From a bacterium (lineage in GTDB: Bacteria > Patescibacteriota > Microgenomatia > UBA1400 > UBA12108), in assembly GCA_021788365.1 (NCBI GenBank), contig JAJYKS010000007.1, positions 1 to 33,141 on the forward strand: DNA of 33,141 nucleotides. The letters run 5' to 3'. Below are positions 9,028 through 18,140 of this stretch, in pieces (within the stretch, counting starts at the first letter, position 1; every line of letters begins with the position of its first letter). The notes below the pieces were generated by a model, which was given only the letters and a program-made list of their open reading frames with translations, ran no database searches and was not told where the DNA came from. The position numbers and the translations under genes are program-made.

Positions 9028-11676
9028 TTAAACAACAAAGTTCACGAGCCGGCCTGCCACAAAAATAACCTTCTTTGGCGCGCCTGTTACCCACTTTGCG
9101 ACCGACTGGTCCGCGAGCGCGAGTTTCGTGACCGCGTGCTCATCGCTTGCCACACTTTGTGCAACCCGCAGCGTCCCACGCAATTTCCCATTCACTTGGA
9201 TGGCGATGGTAACTGGTACATCCTGAGCGAGCGCTAGCGAGTCGAAGGACGGCCACGGCGCCTCGTCCACGCGGTCAGTTGCATACCAGGTCTGTGGGCT
9301 CCCTTCAAACCTGGTATGCAACTGTGTCCAAATCTTTTGTGCCGTTTGTGGTGCAAACGGACACAATAATTGCGCAAACTTTCGTACGTCATCCGCCGAA
9401 AGTACCAGACTTTCTGCCTTCCATGCATTCACAAATTCCATCATGCCGGCGATGGCCGTGTTAAATCGTTGTTCAAGAATGCTTTTTTCTATACGCTCAC
9501 CCAACTTCGATAGCTGTACCGCAAGAACGGGAGAGGTCTGTTCTCCCACTTTTTTCTCGCTCACATCTTTCACTTTTTCCAGAAACCGCACCTGTCCCGC
9601 AATAGCACCACTGTCCCACGCGATGGCCTGGTCCCACGGACCCATGAACATCTCGTAGAGGCGTGTCGCGTCCGAGCCGTACTTCGCGACCATGTCGTCA
9701 GGGTTGATAACATTGCCCCAGCTCTTACTCATCTTTCGCCCGTCTTCGGCGAGCACCATGCCAACAGATCGCAACCGCAAAAATGGCTCCGGAAAATCGA
9801 CAAGGCCCAGGTCTTGGAATACTTTCACCCAGAACCGAGCATACAAAAGATGAAGGACCGCGTGCTCTGCACCACCAAGATACCAATCGGCAGGCAGCCA
9901 CGCATCGATAGCCGGTTTAGCTACCTCTTTCCAAAACTCCGTAAACGGCGTCGGCGATTTCTCCCTGTATTCATCCAATATTTGTCTTGTTGGTTTGTTT
10001 TGAGCATTTGAATTTTGGATTTGTTTGGAATTTGGTGCTTGGTTATTGGTGATTTCGCTTCGCCAAAAGGCGAAAGCAAGGAAATACCAACAGCTTCCTG
10101 CCCAGTTGGGCATAGTATCCGTCTCGCGCTTTGCAGGACCACCGCACACGGGACACGTCGTATTCACCCAAGTTGTAACGCGCGACAGCGGACTCTCCCC
10201 CGTGTCAGTCGGCTCGTAGCTCTCAAGGGTCGGCAGCGTGAGCGGCAAGTCTTTCTCGAACAGTGGCACTACCCCATTTTTGTCCCCACATTTGTCGCAG
10301 TACACGAGCGGGATCGGTTCTCCCCAGTATCGCTGCCGCGAGAATACCCAGTCGCGGAGATGATAGGTAACCTCGCGTCTCCCAATCTTTTGATCGACAA
10401 TCCACCGCACCATTTCCCCAATCAACTCCGGCGAAATCGCCTTCCCGGTAAAGGGGCCACTATCTCTCAAAGTTCCTTCATTCAGGTGGGCGTTGACCGG
10501 CATGTGTGGGTCGGTACGATCCACTACCTCGTTCATGGGTATCTTGTATTTGGTCGCAAACTCGTAGTCGCGTACGTCGTGCGCCGAACAACGAATGATA
10601 CCGGTACCAAAATCCATCATGGCAAAGTTGGCCACCCATATCGGCATCTCACGGTTGCTATTAAAGGGGTCCAAGGCGTATCGGCCGGTAAATACCCCCT
10701 TCTTCTCAAACTTATCCTCGACCCGCTGCTGATTGGTAATTGTCGCGGACTCCTCGACAAAGGCTCGAACATCTTTCTCATATTTCGTCCCCGCCGTTAG
10801 CCTCTTCACCAAAGGATGCTCCGGAGCGATCACGATAAAGGTATCGGCGAATAGCCACGCTGGGTACGCAGAAAAGGTATCGAGCAAAAGATCCATGTCT
10901 TTCACCTGGTGGTGAATAACCACCCCCTCCTTCTTTCCTATCCAATTCCGCTGCATCTCCAATATTCCCCGGGGCCAGTCAAGCGACTTTGTCGCCTGAC
11001 TGTCCTGAGCTTGCCGAAGGACAGTCAAGTTGCTCTTACCAAACCATTTCGATAGGTCCTCATCCAATCCCCCAAGTAGCCTGTCTGCATACTCCGTGAT
11101 CCTCATGACCCACTGTGGCAGATTTTTCTTGGTGACCGGCGTGCCGCACCGCTCATGGGTACCGTCGCCCATCACCTCTTCATTCGCCAGTCCCGTCTTA
11201 CATTTGGGGCACCAGTTAATAGCCACCTCTTCACGATATACGAGACCTTTCTCGTAGAGTTTGAGGAATAGCCACTGGGTGAGACCATAATAGGTAGGGT
11301 CAGTGGTCGCGAACTCGTGCTCCCAATCGAAGGATAAGGAGAGCGCTTGCATCTGCTTCTTAAAATTTGCGTAGTTATGGGGAACCATTTGTTGGGGGAT
11401 TTTCTTGAACTTTATGGCAGCATTCTCAGCCGGCAGCCCAAATGCGTCCCACCCCATCGGAGAAAGCACCGCAGGTGCTTTCGGAGCCCCTGAGCGAGCG
11501 GAGCGAGTCGAAGGGTGGGCACTTTTCGCCCGAAAATACCGGGCCATGACATCGCACGCGGTAAAGATGCGCACGTGTCCTACATGGAGCCCCTCCCCTG
11601 ACGGGTACGGGAACATGCCGAGTACGTAAGTCTTATCCTGAGCTTGCCGAAGGATTTTATTTTTTACCTGTTTCAT
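9028..11676 (-). CDS. leuS: Leucyl-tRNA synthetase
   Basis: [14 protein letters not shown] (HIGH), [49 protein letters not shown] (KMSKS). Confidence 0.98.
   Translation of the reverse strand: [882 protein letters not shown]
10998..11026. repeat. Dispersed palindromic repeat (CCTGAG..CGAAGG family) in leuS
   Basis: GACTGTCCTGAGCTTGCCGAAGGACAGTC; translated on the minus strand as [11 protein letters not shown]. Confidence 0.85.
11487..11515. repeat. Dispersed palindromic repeat, variant, in leuS
   Basis: CCCCTGAGCGAGCGGAGCGAGTCGAAGGG; translated as [10 protein letters not shown]. Confidence 0.8.
11635..11655. repeat. Dispersed palindromic repeat in leuS N-terminus
   Basis: ATCCTGAGCTTGCCGAAGGAT; translated as ILRQAQD. 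Confidence 0.85.
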
Positions 11677-11695
11677 GATTTTCCCATTTTATAAC

Positions 11696-11716
11696 AAAAA
11701 CTCCCCTTGCGGGGAG
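11696..11716 (-). terminator. Rho-independent terminator/attenuator in leuS leader
   Basis: Minus strand CTCCCC-GCAA-GGGGAG followed by TTTTT, upstream of leuS ATG and downstream of a Leu-rich leader ORF. Confidence 0.8.
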
Positions 11717-11741
11717 CGACACACGTCAATCTCCCCTACAC

Positions 11742-11786
11742 CTAGGTGGTAAGAAGGAGAAGTGATAATCCGCGTGAGAACGTCAT
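11742..11786 (-). CDS. Leucine-rich leader peptide MTFSRGLSLLLLTT upstream of leuS
   Basis: Minus strand ATG ACG TTC TCA CGC GGA TTA TCA CTT CTC CTT CTT ACC ACC TAG; followed by competing GGGGAG/CTCCCC/GGGGAG segments and U-tract. Confidence 0.75.
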   Translation of the reverse strand: MTFSRGLSLLLLTT

Positions 11787-11808
11787 ACAGAGATGATAGC
11801 AGATCGAA

Positions 11809-12087
11809 TCAAGGTTTTGCAGTAGCATCTTCGTCCACATCAGCGAGTCGAGCGGTTGCCCGTTGCAAACCATTCTCTGCCGACAAGTACCCGAGTCCAG
11901 CAAGGATTGTCAGCCCGACAAATAATCCACCGAGTCCACTCGGATTTTCGAGATTAGTAAGAGCTCCGATTCCCAAAGCTGTCCCTACCCACGGCAACAC
12001 CTTTGTCCAAAACCGCGCAGCCTTAATGTAGCCCCTGAGTTCTTCCCCCGACATTTCCTCCGGTTGCCAATGAATTTGATCTTTCAT
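11809..12087 (-). CDS. Hypothetical small membrane protein
   Basis: Complete 92-aa ORF with two hydrophobic segments. Confidence 0.6.
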   Translation of the reverse strand: MKDQIHWQPEEMSGEELRGYIKAARFWTKVLPWVGTALGIGALTNLENPSGLGGLFVGLTILAGLGYLSAENGLQRATARLADVDEDATAKP

Positions 12088-12211
12088 GCCACGTATTCTA
12101 CCACTACTTTAGTGTAAACTTGTAGATCAAAGTGATCTATCAGCTTTGATTGATCTGTCCAAGGTAAGCCCCCGTTGTACACGTCATACAATCTGCGGTA
12201 AGCTAGTACCA

Positions 12212-12946
12212 ATGCCCATACGCTTTCTCTCTCATACATTCCTGCTCGTGGTCGCCGTCGGCGGGGTGTACTTGTGGCTCTCTTCACCCCTCCTCTTCCC
12301 CTACACGCTTCAGCTGGTCGCGCTCCTCGTACTCCTCTATCTGGCTACCCACTGGCTGCGTGCCCACAAACCGAAACTCTTCCACAAAAACACGGTCACG
12401 ATGGATGTAACACTCCTTACAGCCATGATCCTGCTCCTCGTCTCCGAAACCGGAGCCCTCACCTCTCCCCTCTTCTTCCTCCTATATTTCCTCATGTTCG
12501 GCGTGGCCATGCTGTACGATATCGAGGCTACGCTAGTTTTGACCGGCGTGCTCATCCTTTACTTCCTCCTCTTGCCCACGACCAATCTTTCCGACCTCGC
12601 CCATCTCTCCGAGCTGCTCGCCCTCGTCATGGTTACCCCGCTCGCCATTTTGACCGGTCACATTTATGAAACAGATCTGGAGGACCGCCGCGCCCGCGCC
12701 CTGCTGTCCCAGCACATTTCCAGGGAAGAAACCGATACACTCATGTTCCTCTCGCTAAACCTCAAAGATACCCTGCTCTCCGCGCTCGACAATCTCTCTG
12801 TGGTGATCCCCCAAACAAAGATCCGTTCTTTGCATACCGACCTGGAAACGCTCTACCAAGACCTCAAAACCCTCTACCGCTCCGCGGATGAGCTACAACA
12901 GACACTAGATCACGATAGTGATTCCCAAAATAGCAGACCATCCTGA
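12212..12946 (+). CDS. Hypothetical multi-TM protein with C-terminal coiled-coil-like region (sensor-like N-terminus)
   Basis: Several TM helices then charged helical region; ORF-track start at 12146 (TTG) is less likely than ATG 12212. Stop codon lies in a dispersed repeat. Confidence 0.65.
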   Translation: MPIRFLSHTFLLVVAVGGVYLWLSSPLLFPYTLQLVALLVLLYLATHWLRAHKPKLFHKNTVTMDVTLLTAMILLLVSETGALTSPLFFLLYFLMFGVAMLYDIEATLVLTGVLILYFLLLPTTNLSDLAHLSELLALVMVTPLAILTGHIYETDLEDRRARALLSQHISREETDTLMFLSLNLKDTLLSALDNLSVVIPQTKIRSLHTDLETLYQDLKTLYRSADELQQTLDHDSDSQNSRPS

Positions 12947-12960
12947 GCTTGTCGAAGGAT
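12940..12960. repeat. Dispersed palindromic repeat supplying the stop codon of 12212 CDS
   Basis: ATCCTGAGCTTGTCGAAGGAT, with TGA of CCTGAG as stop. Confidence 0.85.
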
Positions 12961-13000
12961 GAGCTTGAGCAAACGCTAGACAAAAAATCATAAAAATCAC

Positions 13001-13012
13001 TATAATGGTGCC
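13001..13012 (+). promoter_or_regulatory. -10 element immediately upstream of ATG (leaderless-type promoter)
   Basis: TATAAT-GGTGCC-ATG. Confidence 0.6.
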
Positions 13013-13837
13013 ATGAAGTCGGTGTTGCCATTCCTATTCAGAACGCCATCCACAAATAGCACCCCAACATCTCTCAACTCGTTTGCAAGCAAGATCACCC
13101 TCGTCACTATGCTCATCATTGGCATTTCCCTGTATGTACGCAGCTCGGTTGGCACCACACCGATGATCGCGGACATTAATGGTGTTGGTTGGCTGGTGGG
13201 TGCGCTTGCCACCATTTACACCTTCGTCGCTGCCTTCACAATTGTCGAGGTTTGGAGCCAATACAATAGCGCCAGCAGCCTCATCGCTCGCGAGGGAAAG
13301 GCGGTGACAGCTATCTGGAATTACGTCGATTATCTCGATGACAAGAACGTCGACAAAGCGATGAAAACAGCTCTCCTCATCTATCTTAAAAAAGCCGTAT
13401 CCGAGATGAGAGATGCCGCGAAAGGTATTCGTGCCATCCATCCCAGCCCAGAGCTAAAAACTATTCAACACGTAGTGGACGGAATAACGTTCAACGATCA
13501 CCGCGACGCTGCCGTATTTCCACCCCTCATGAATGCCTATGAAGAACTTTCAAGTATCCGAAGCGAGCGTATCGAAAGCAGCATCACGCGCCTCCCCGCA
13601 TTGCTCAAAAGTTTCGTCCTCCTCCTATCCACCATGCTCGTCATAGGTTTTGCTTTTCTCGGATTCGTAAATACGTGGTTCTACGCCATAGCCATCGGTT
13701 TTGTGAGTATTATCGTCGTTTATGTCTATACACTCATGAACGATCTGGATAATCCCTACGAAGGCATATGGAATGTCTCATTCGAGGCGTTTGAGCAAGC
13801 AGAAAAATATATCACCGGCACCAAGCACCAGTCGTAG
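13013..13837 (+). CDS. DUF4239/bestrophin-like membrane protein
   Basis: Four TM architecture with YNSASSLIAREGKAVTAIWNYVDYL... and NDLDNPYEGIWNVSFEAF motif. Confidence 0.7.
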   Translation: MKSVLPFLFRTPSTNSTPTSLNSFASKITLVTMLIIGISLYVRSSVGTTPMIADINGVGWLVGALATIYTFVAAFTIVEVWSQYNSASSLIAREGKAVTAIWNYVDYLDDKNVDKAMKTALLIYLKKAVSEMRDAAKGIRAIHPSPELKTIQHVVDGITFNDHRDAAVFPPLMNAYEELSSIRSERIESSITRLPALLKSFVLLLSTMLVIGFAFLGFVNTWFYAIAIGFVSIIVVYVYTLMNDLDNPYEGIWNVSFEAFEQAEKYITGTKHQS

Positions 13838-13857
13838 CTGCCTGCTATACTGGATTC

Positions 13858-14622
13858 ATGCCCACAAAAACTAGGAGAGAGATTCTAGATCCTGGAAGAG
13901 AGAAGTTAGGGACCCTTCTTTTACCCGTCCTCCTAGTATCTAGCATCTACCTTCTAGCATCTCGTCCCGCCCACGCCCAGTCCATGCGCTCCTCCGATTA
14001 CACCATCCGTCTTGGCAACTTCAACATGACGAGCGGTCTCAAAAGCTCCACAAGCTACTCGCTGACCGACACGGTTGGTCAGATAGTGGCGGACTACTTC
14101 AGCAGTACCGGCTACCATGTTAAAGCAGGTTTTCAATACCTCTATACACTGTACCCGTTTAGCTTTTCGGTAAGCTCTCTAACCGCCGACCTAGGCGCCC
14201 TATCACCAGGGAGTTTTAGCACGGCAGCAACCACCCTCACCGTCACCGCGCCGGGACAGGGATACAGCGTCACTGCTATGGAAAGTAGCAAGCTCACGAG
14301 TGCAAATAGCAATACCATCCCCGACACCATCTGTGACACCAGCTGTACAACAACAACCGCAGGCGTCTGGAATAGTACCTCTGCCTACGGCTTCGGCTAC
14401 AACGTGAGTGGTTCTGATGTACCAGCCGACTTTGTGGGGAGTACATACTTCCGCCCATTCCCCGACATATCGCTCGGCGGTACCCCGGCAACGGTGATGA
14501 CAAGTACCGCGGCCGGCAAAAATCGCACAGCAACAGTCACTTACAAAGCCGCGATTAGCGGCACCCAAGCCGAAGGATCCTACAGTACGCAAATCGTCTA
14601 TATAGCGACACCGGTATACTAA
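13858..14622 (+). CDS. Secreted surface beta-sandwich protein (WxL-like analogue)
   Basis: Signal peptide ending HAQS; C-terminal domain (TICDTSCTTTTAGVWNSTSAYGFGYNVSG...FPDISLGGTPATVM) resembles the C-terminus of 15675-17105. Confidence 0.75.
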   Translation: MPTKTRREILDPGREKLGTLLLPVLLVSSIYLLASRPAHAQSMRSSDYTIRLGNFNMTSGLKSSTSYSLTDTVGQIVADYFSSTGYHVKAGFQYLYTLYPFSFSVSSLTADLGALSPGSFSTAATTLTVTAPGQGYSVTAMESSKLTSANSNTIPDTICDTSCTTTTAGVWNSTSAYGFGYNVSGSDVPADFVGSTYFRPFPDISLGGTPATVMTSTAAGKNRTATVTYKAAISGTQAEGSYSTQIVYIATPVY

Positions 14623-14629
14623 AAAACAT

Positions 14630-15604
14630 ATGAAAAAAACACTAAACGCTGCAGTCATCACATGTCTCACACTACTTATTTCTCCCCTCGTTCCACGAGC
14701 TCACGCGCAGTCTATTGGGCTATCGATATCACCCCCGACGGTGGAAATTTTGCTCTCTCCGAACAAAAAGGTTATACAGACATTTCAACTCACAAACCAG
14801 GGAGAAAATACCGAAATAGTGCCAGAAATACACGCCGTTGTGCCAAGTGATTCTGCCGGTCACGTCGTGGTCGATCCCGCCCCCCTTTCGCCCACAAAAA
14901 TCCCGCTCATCATAAGTTGTGATCATACCTTAGGTACGCCGTTTTCAATTGCGGGTGGCGCGACAGTTCCCGTCACATTGAGTGTGGAGGGAGCAAGTAG
15001 CGACACTGTTACCGATACCTATTTTGCACTCGTACTCAAAGTGGTCCCATCCACACCGTCCCAAACACACACACTTTCTCCCACGCTTCCCGCCATCTCA
15101 ACCCTGGTATTTGTCACCCTGACGCAAACGGGTACCCTGCCCATAAATCTCGAAATTGGTAACTTCGACCCGCCCCTAGTCCAAGATTCGTGGGGAGTGC
15201 TCACCATCACACCCACCATTAAAAACACCGCACCGGTCATGATCCGCCCCAAAGGGACATACACCATCCTCTCTCCCCAGGGGAAAACGATCCTCTCGCT
15301 CCCCTTTTTCCCTAATCTGATATTAAAGACATCAGAACGGATCATTTTAGGTGAGAAAATGGCTGATGACGGCAAAACACCAGAGGCAATATCGCTCTCC
15401 TGGTCGCCACATTGGTACGACGTAGGCCCCTATCGGCTCCATCTAGCAGTCACAACCGAGGGTGGCACCAAAGTCACCGAAATCGAAAAAGTAGTCTGGC
15501 TCCTCCCTATACGAGCAACTATATTCACTGCACTGCTAGCACTATCAGCAATGACACTGCTTATATACTTCAAGAAGCGTCAAATATCTTCTACACATCC
15601 ATGA
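14630..15604 (+). CDS. DUF916/WxL-interacting-like membrane-anchored protein
   Basis: Signal peptide; IGLSISPPTVEILLSPNKKVIQTFQLTNQGENTEIVPEI; C-terminal TM and basic tail. Confidence 0.75.
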   Translation: MKKTLNAAVITCLTLLISPLVPRAHAQSIGLSISPPTVEILLSPNKKVIQTFQLTNQGENTEIVPEIHAVVPSDSAGHVVVDPAPLSPTKIPLIISCDHTLGTPFSIAGGATVPVTLSVEGASSDTVTDTYFALVLKVVPSTPSQTHTLSPTLPAISTLVFVTLTQTGTLPINLEIGNFDPPLVQDSWGVLTITPTIKNTAPVMIRPKGTYTILSPQGKTILSLPFFPNLILKTSERIILGEKMADDGKTPEAISLSWSPHWYDVGPYRLHLAVTTEGGTKVTEIEKVVWLLPIRATIFTALLALSAMTLLIYFKKRQISSTHP

Positions 15605-15637
15605 CATAATTATCAAAACATAATACATAGTATTGTA

Positions 15638-15666
15638 TTGACAGACTACTCGAAAGTTGGTTAAGT
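15638..15666 (+). promoter_or_regulatory. Possible promoter upstream of 15675 CDS
   Basis: TTGACA (15638-15643), 17-bp spacer, weak -10 TTAAGT. Confidence 0.35.
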
Positions 15667-15674
15667 AAAGGTGT

Positions 15675-17105
15675 ATGTCTCAGAAAGCCCTGATAGCTAT
15701 CGGCGTCATTCTTGTCGCAACCGGAGTAGTTCTCTACAAACCAGGAAAACTGGATTCTGCGAACTTGACCAGCGTCAAAGATACACTCCAATCCTCCCGC
15801 CTCTCGGTCGCCGCCCGCGTGAACGCAACCGGCACTGCCGTGGGTGGTAGTAACGTACAGATTTACACTGTTGCTTCCTCCCCCTACTACACCATCAGTA
15901 CCGCCAATCTGAGGGCAGGTGATACTGTCACCATCGGCTCGCACGCCTACTCGGTTGTAGGTATCGTCGACTCTGCCAACTTCACTGTCTCCCCTGTCTT
16001 AATTACCGGCGACACTACCGACGGCACCGCCATATATCTAAAAGAGAAGCCCCAGCACGTCGTCACCTTTACGACTGCAACCGCCGTCCCCAACGGTTTC
16101 TTCCAAATCCTTCTCCCCAGTAACGCCACAACCGGCAACGACGGCAACCCAGATTTCAACGGCTACGATTTCAACACCACCGTGGACGTCGTAGGAACCA
16201 ACGCCACCAACTACACTTTTGTCACTGGGGTCGCGACCGCCTCCGGCGGAACAGGTTGCACTGCCCCAGCCAACTACCATTGTTTCGAGGTGCACTACTC
16301 CGGCTCGGGCGGCGTGAGCACCGCGATCACCATTAAGATCGGCAACACCAATGGCACCAACACTCCCATAGCCCCGGCGACAGGCAGCAGCCACACGGAG
16401 GGGACCGCCGACACCTATCCCTTCATCGTCAAAAACTTCGCAGCCAGCGCCAACCCCAACACCGCCACCCCGGTAGACCAAACTACGGGTAGGATCGCCC
16501 AAATAGAATCCGTCCGCGTGACCGCGACCGTCTCGCCGACCATCAGTTTTGCAATCGCCGGCCACGCCGCTTCCGGTACCGTCTGCGGCGTCACCCCCGA
16601 CATCGACACAACTACGGGTTCAAACGCTCCCCTCGCCGTCCCCTTTGGTACCATGACCTTAAACACCTTTAAAACCGCCGTGCAATCCCTTACCGTCTCC
16701 ACCAACGCCGCCTCGGGCTACGTGGTGACGGCCAGCGAGAACCAGCCGCTCGGGAAAAATGGCGCAACGAGCCCCACGATCGCCGACACTACCTGCGACG
16801 CTGGCACCTGCTCCCAGACTACGGCCGGCGAATGGGCAACCGCCACCCACAACGGCTTCGGCTATTCTCTCCAGAACACTTCGGCTACCACTATTGCCTT
16901 TCAATATAACGACTCCGCCGGCACATTCCACGCCAAGCAGTTCGCCGACATTTCCGCCGCCGAGACACCCCAGACACTCTTCAGTAGTACAACGGTCGCG
17001 AACGCCGAAGCCGCCTACGTCTGCTACCGTCTCTCCGTAGGCGCCACTCAGGCCGCCGGCGACTACGAGAACCAGATTACTTATACCGCAACCGGAACAT
17101 TTTAA
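15675..17105 (+). CDS. Secreted surface beta-sandwich protein
   Basis: N-terminal TM/signal; Thr/Asn/Ala-rich beta repeats; C-terminus homologous to 13858-14622. Confidence 0.8.
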   Translation: MSQKALIAIGVILVATGVVLYKPGKLDSANLTSVKDTLQSSRLSVAARVNATGTAVGGSNVQIYTVASSPYYTISTANLRAGDTVTIGSHAYSVVGIVDSANFTVSPVLITGDTTDGTAIYLKEKPQHVVTFTTATAVPNGFFQILLPSNATTGNDGNPDFNGYDFNTTVDVVGTNATNYTFVTGVATASGGTGCTAPANYHCFEVHYSGSGGVSTAITIKIGNTNGTNTPIAPATGSSHTEGTADTYPFIVKNFAASANPNTATPVDQTTGRIAQIESVRVTATVSPTISFAIAGHAASGTVCGVTPDIDTTTGSNAPLAVPFGTMTLNTFKTAVQSLTVSTNAASGYVVTASENQPLGKNGATSPTIADTTCDAGTCSQTTAGEWATATHNGFGYSLQNTSATTIAFQYNDSAGTFHAKQFADISAAETPQTLFSSTTVANAEAAYVCYRLSVGATQAAGDYENQITYTATGTF

Positions 17106-17114
17106 AAGGAGTTT

Positions 17115-18125
17115 ATGCTTCGCCTGCCCCACCCAACCCAAGTTGCAATTCGACGTATAAGACATATAGGACTTATATGTCTTATAGGACTTATAACATC
17201 AGTGCTACCGCCGAAGGCGTTAGCAGCTGATGTATCGTTGGTCGTCTCCCCACCCCGCTTCGACGTCGCCGGCAATCCCGGCGAGACGATCCAAAAGATC
17301 ATCAAAGTCACAAACAATAGCGCCACCCAAACATTAAACCTCAAGGCATTTGTCAAAGATTTCATCGTCCAGGACGATATGGGCACCCCCGTCCCGGTGT
17401 CGGTCACCGCCTCCGGCCGCTACTTCGCTTCACCCTGGTTTACCCTCGACCGTAGCTCCCTCACCATCCCCCCCAAAAGTGAAGACCAGCTCATCGTACT
17501 CATCCAGGTACCTAGAGATGCCTTGCCCGGCGGCCACTACGCCGGGGTCTTCTTCCAGCCCGTACCTGAGGGAGGGCTCAAGACCACCGTTTCTTACACG
17601 GCCTCACAGGTAGGTTCCCTTTTTGGCATCACGGTCGCCGGCAACGTCAAATACAACGCCATCATTAAAGACTTCTCCGTCGGCAAAAACTTGTACGAAT
17701 TTGGGCCGGTCGACTTTCAGGCAACTATCGAAAACCAATCGGACACCCACATCAGCCCCAAAGCCGACGTCAAGGTTTACGACATGCTGGGGCGCCAACT
17801 CACCGATCTTTCCCTCGACTCCGTCAACATCTTCCCCTTTACCAGTCGCACGATTGCGGGTAGGTGGGAAACGGTCTGGGGGCTAGGCCGCTATACTGCT
17901 ACCTTGACCGCCGCCTACGGCCCAAATGGCGCCGTTGCCACCCGCACGATCCTATTCTGGATCCTTCCCTACAAACTCATGACCGCGCTCGGCGTAATTC
18001 TCCTGGTCCTCATCGCCGTCTTTATCCTGATCCGCCGTCACATCTTGCATCGCGAAGACAAGCGGGACGATGAGATCGACGAGCTGAAGCGCAAGATTGT
18101 AGAGCTAGAGAATAAGAACCGGTAA
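17115..18125 (+). CDS. DUF916/WxL-interacting-like membrane-anchored protein
   Basis: SD AGGAG; signal peptide; DVSLVVSPPRFDVAGNPGETIQKIIKVTNNSATQTLNLKAFVKDF...RDALPGGHYAGVFF; C-terminal TM and charged coiled tail. Confidence 0.85.
   Translation: MLRLPHPTQVAIRRIRHIGLICLIGLITSVLPPKALAADVSLVVSPPRFDVAGNPGETIQKIIKVTNNSATQTLNLKAFVKDFIVQDDMGTPVPVSVTASGRYFASPWFTLDRSSLTIPPKSEDQLIVLIQVPRDALPGGHYAGVFFQPVPEGGLKTTVSYTASQVGSLFGITVAGNVKYNAIIKDFSVGKNLYEFGPVDFQATIENQSDTHISPKADVKVYDMLGRQLTDLSLDSVNIFPFTSRTIAGRWETVWGLGRYTATLTAAYGPNGAVATRTILFWILPYKLMTALGVILLVLIAVFILIRRHILHREDKRDDEIDELKRKIVELENKNR
17152..17196 (+). repeat. 9-bp x 5 element, copy 1
   Basis: gacgtataa gacatatag gacttatat gtcttatag gacttataa; encodes the signal-peptide core RRIRHIGLICLIGLI. 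Confidence 0.9.
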
Positions 18126-18140
18126 AGCTATACTGGTAGC

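Noticed and set aside
10015-10800. 261-aa plus-strand ORF
   Set aside because: Antisense to leuS, whose motifs are unambiguous.
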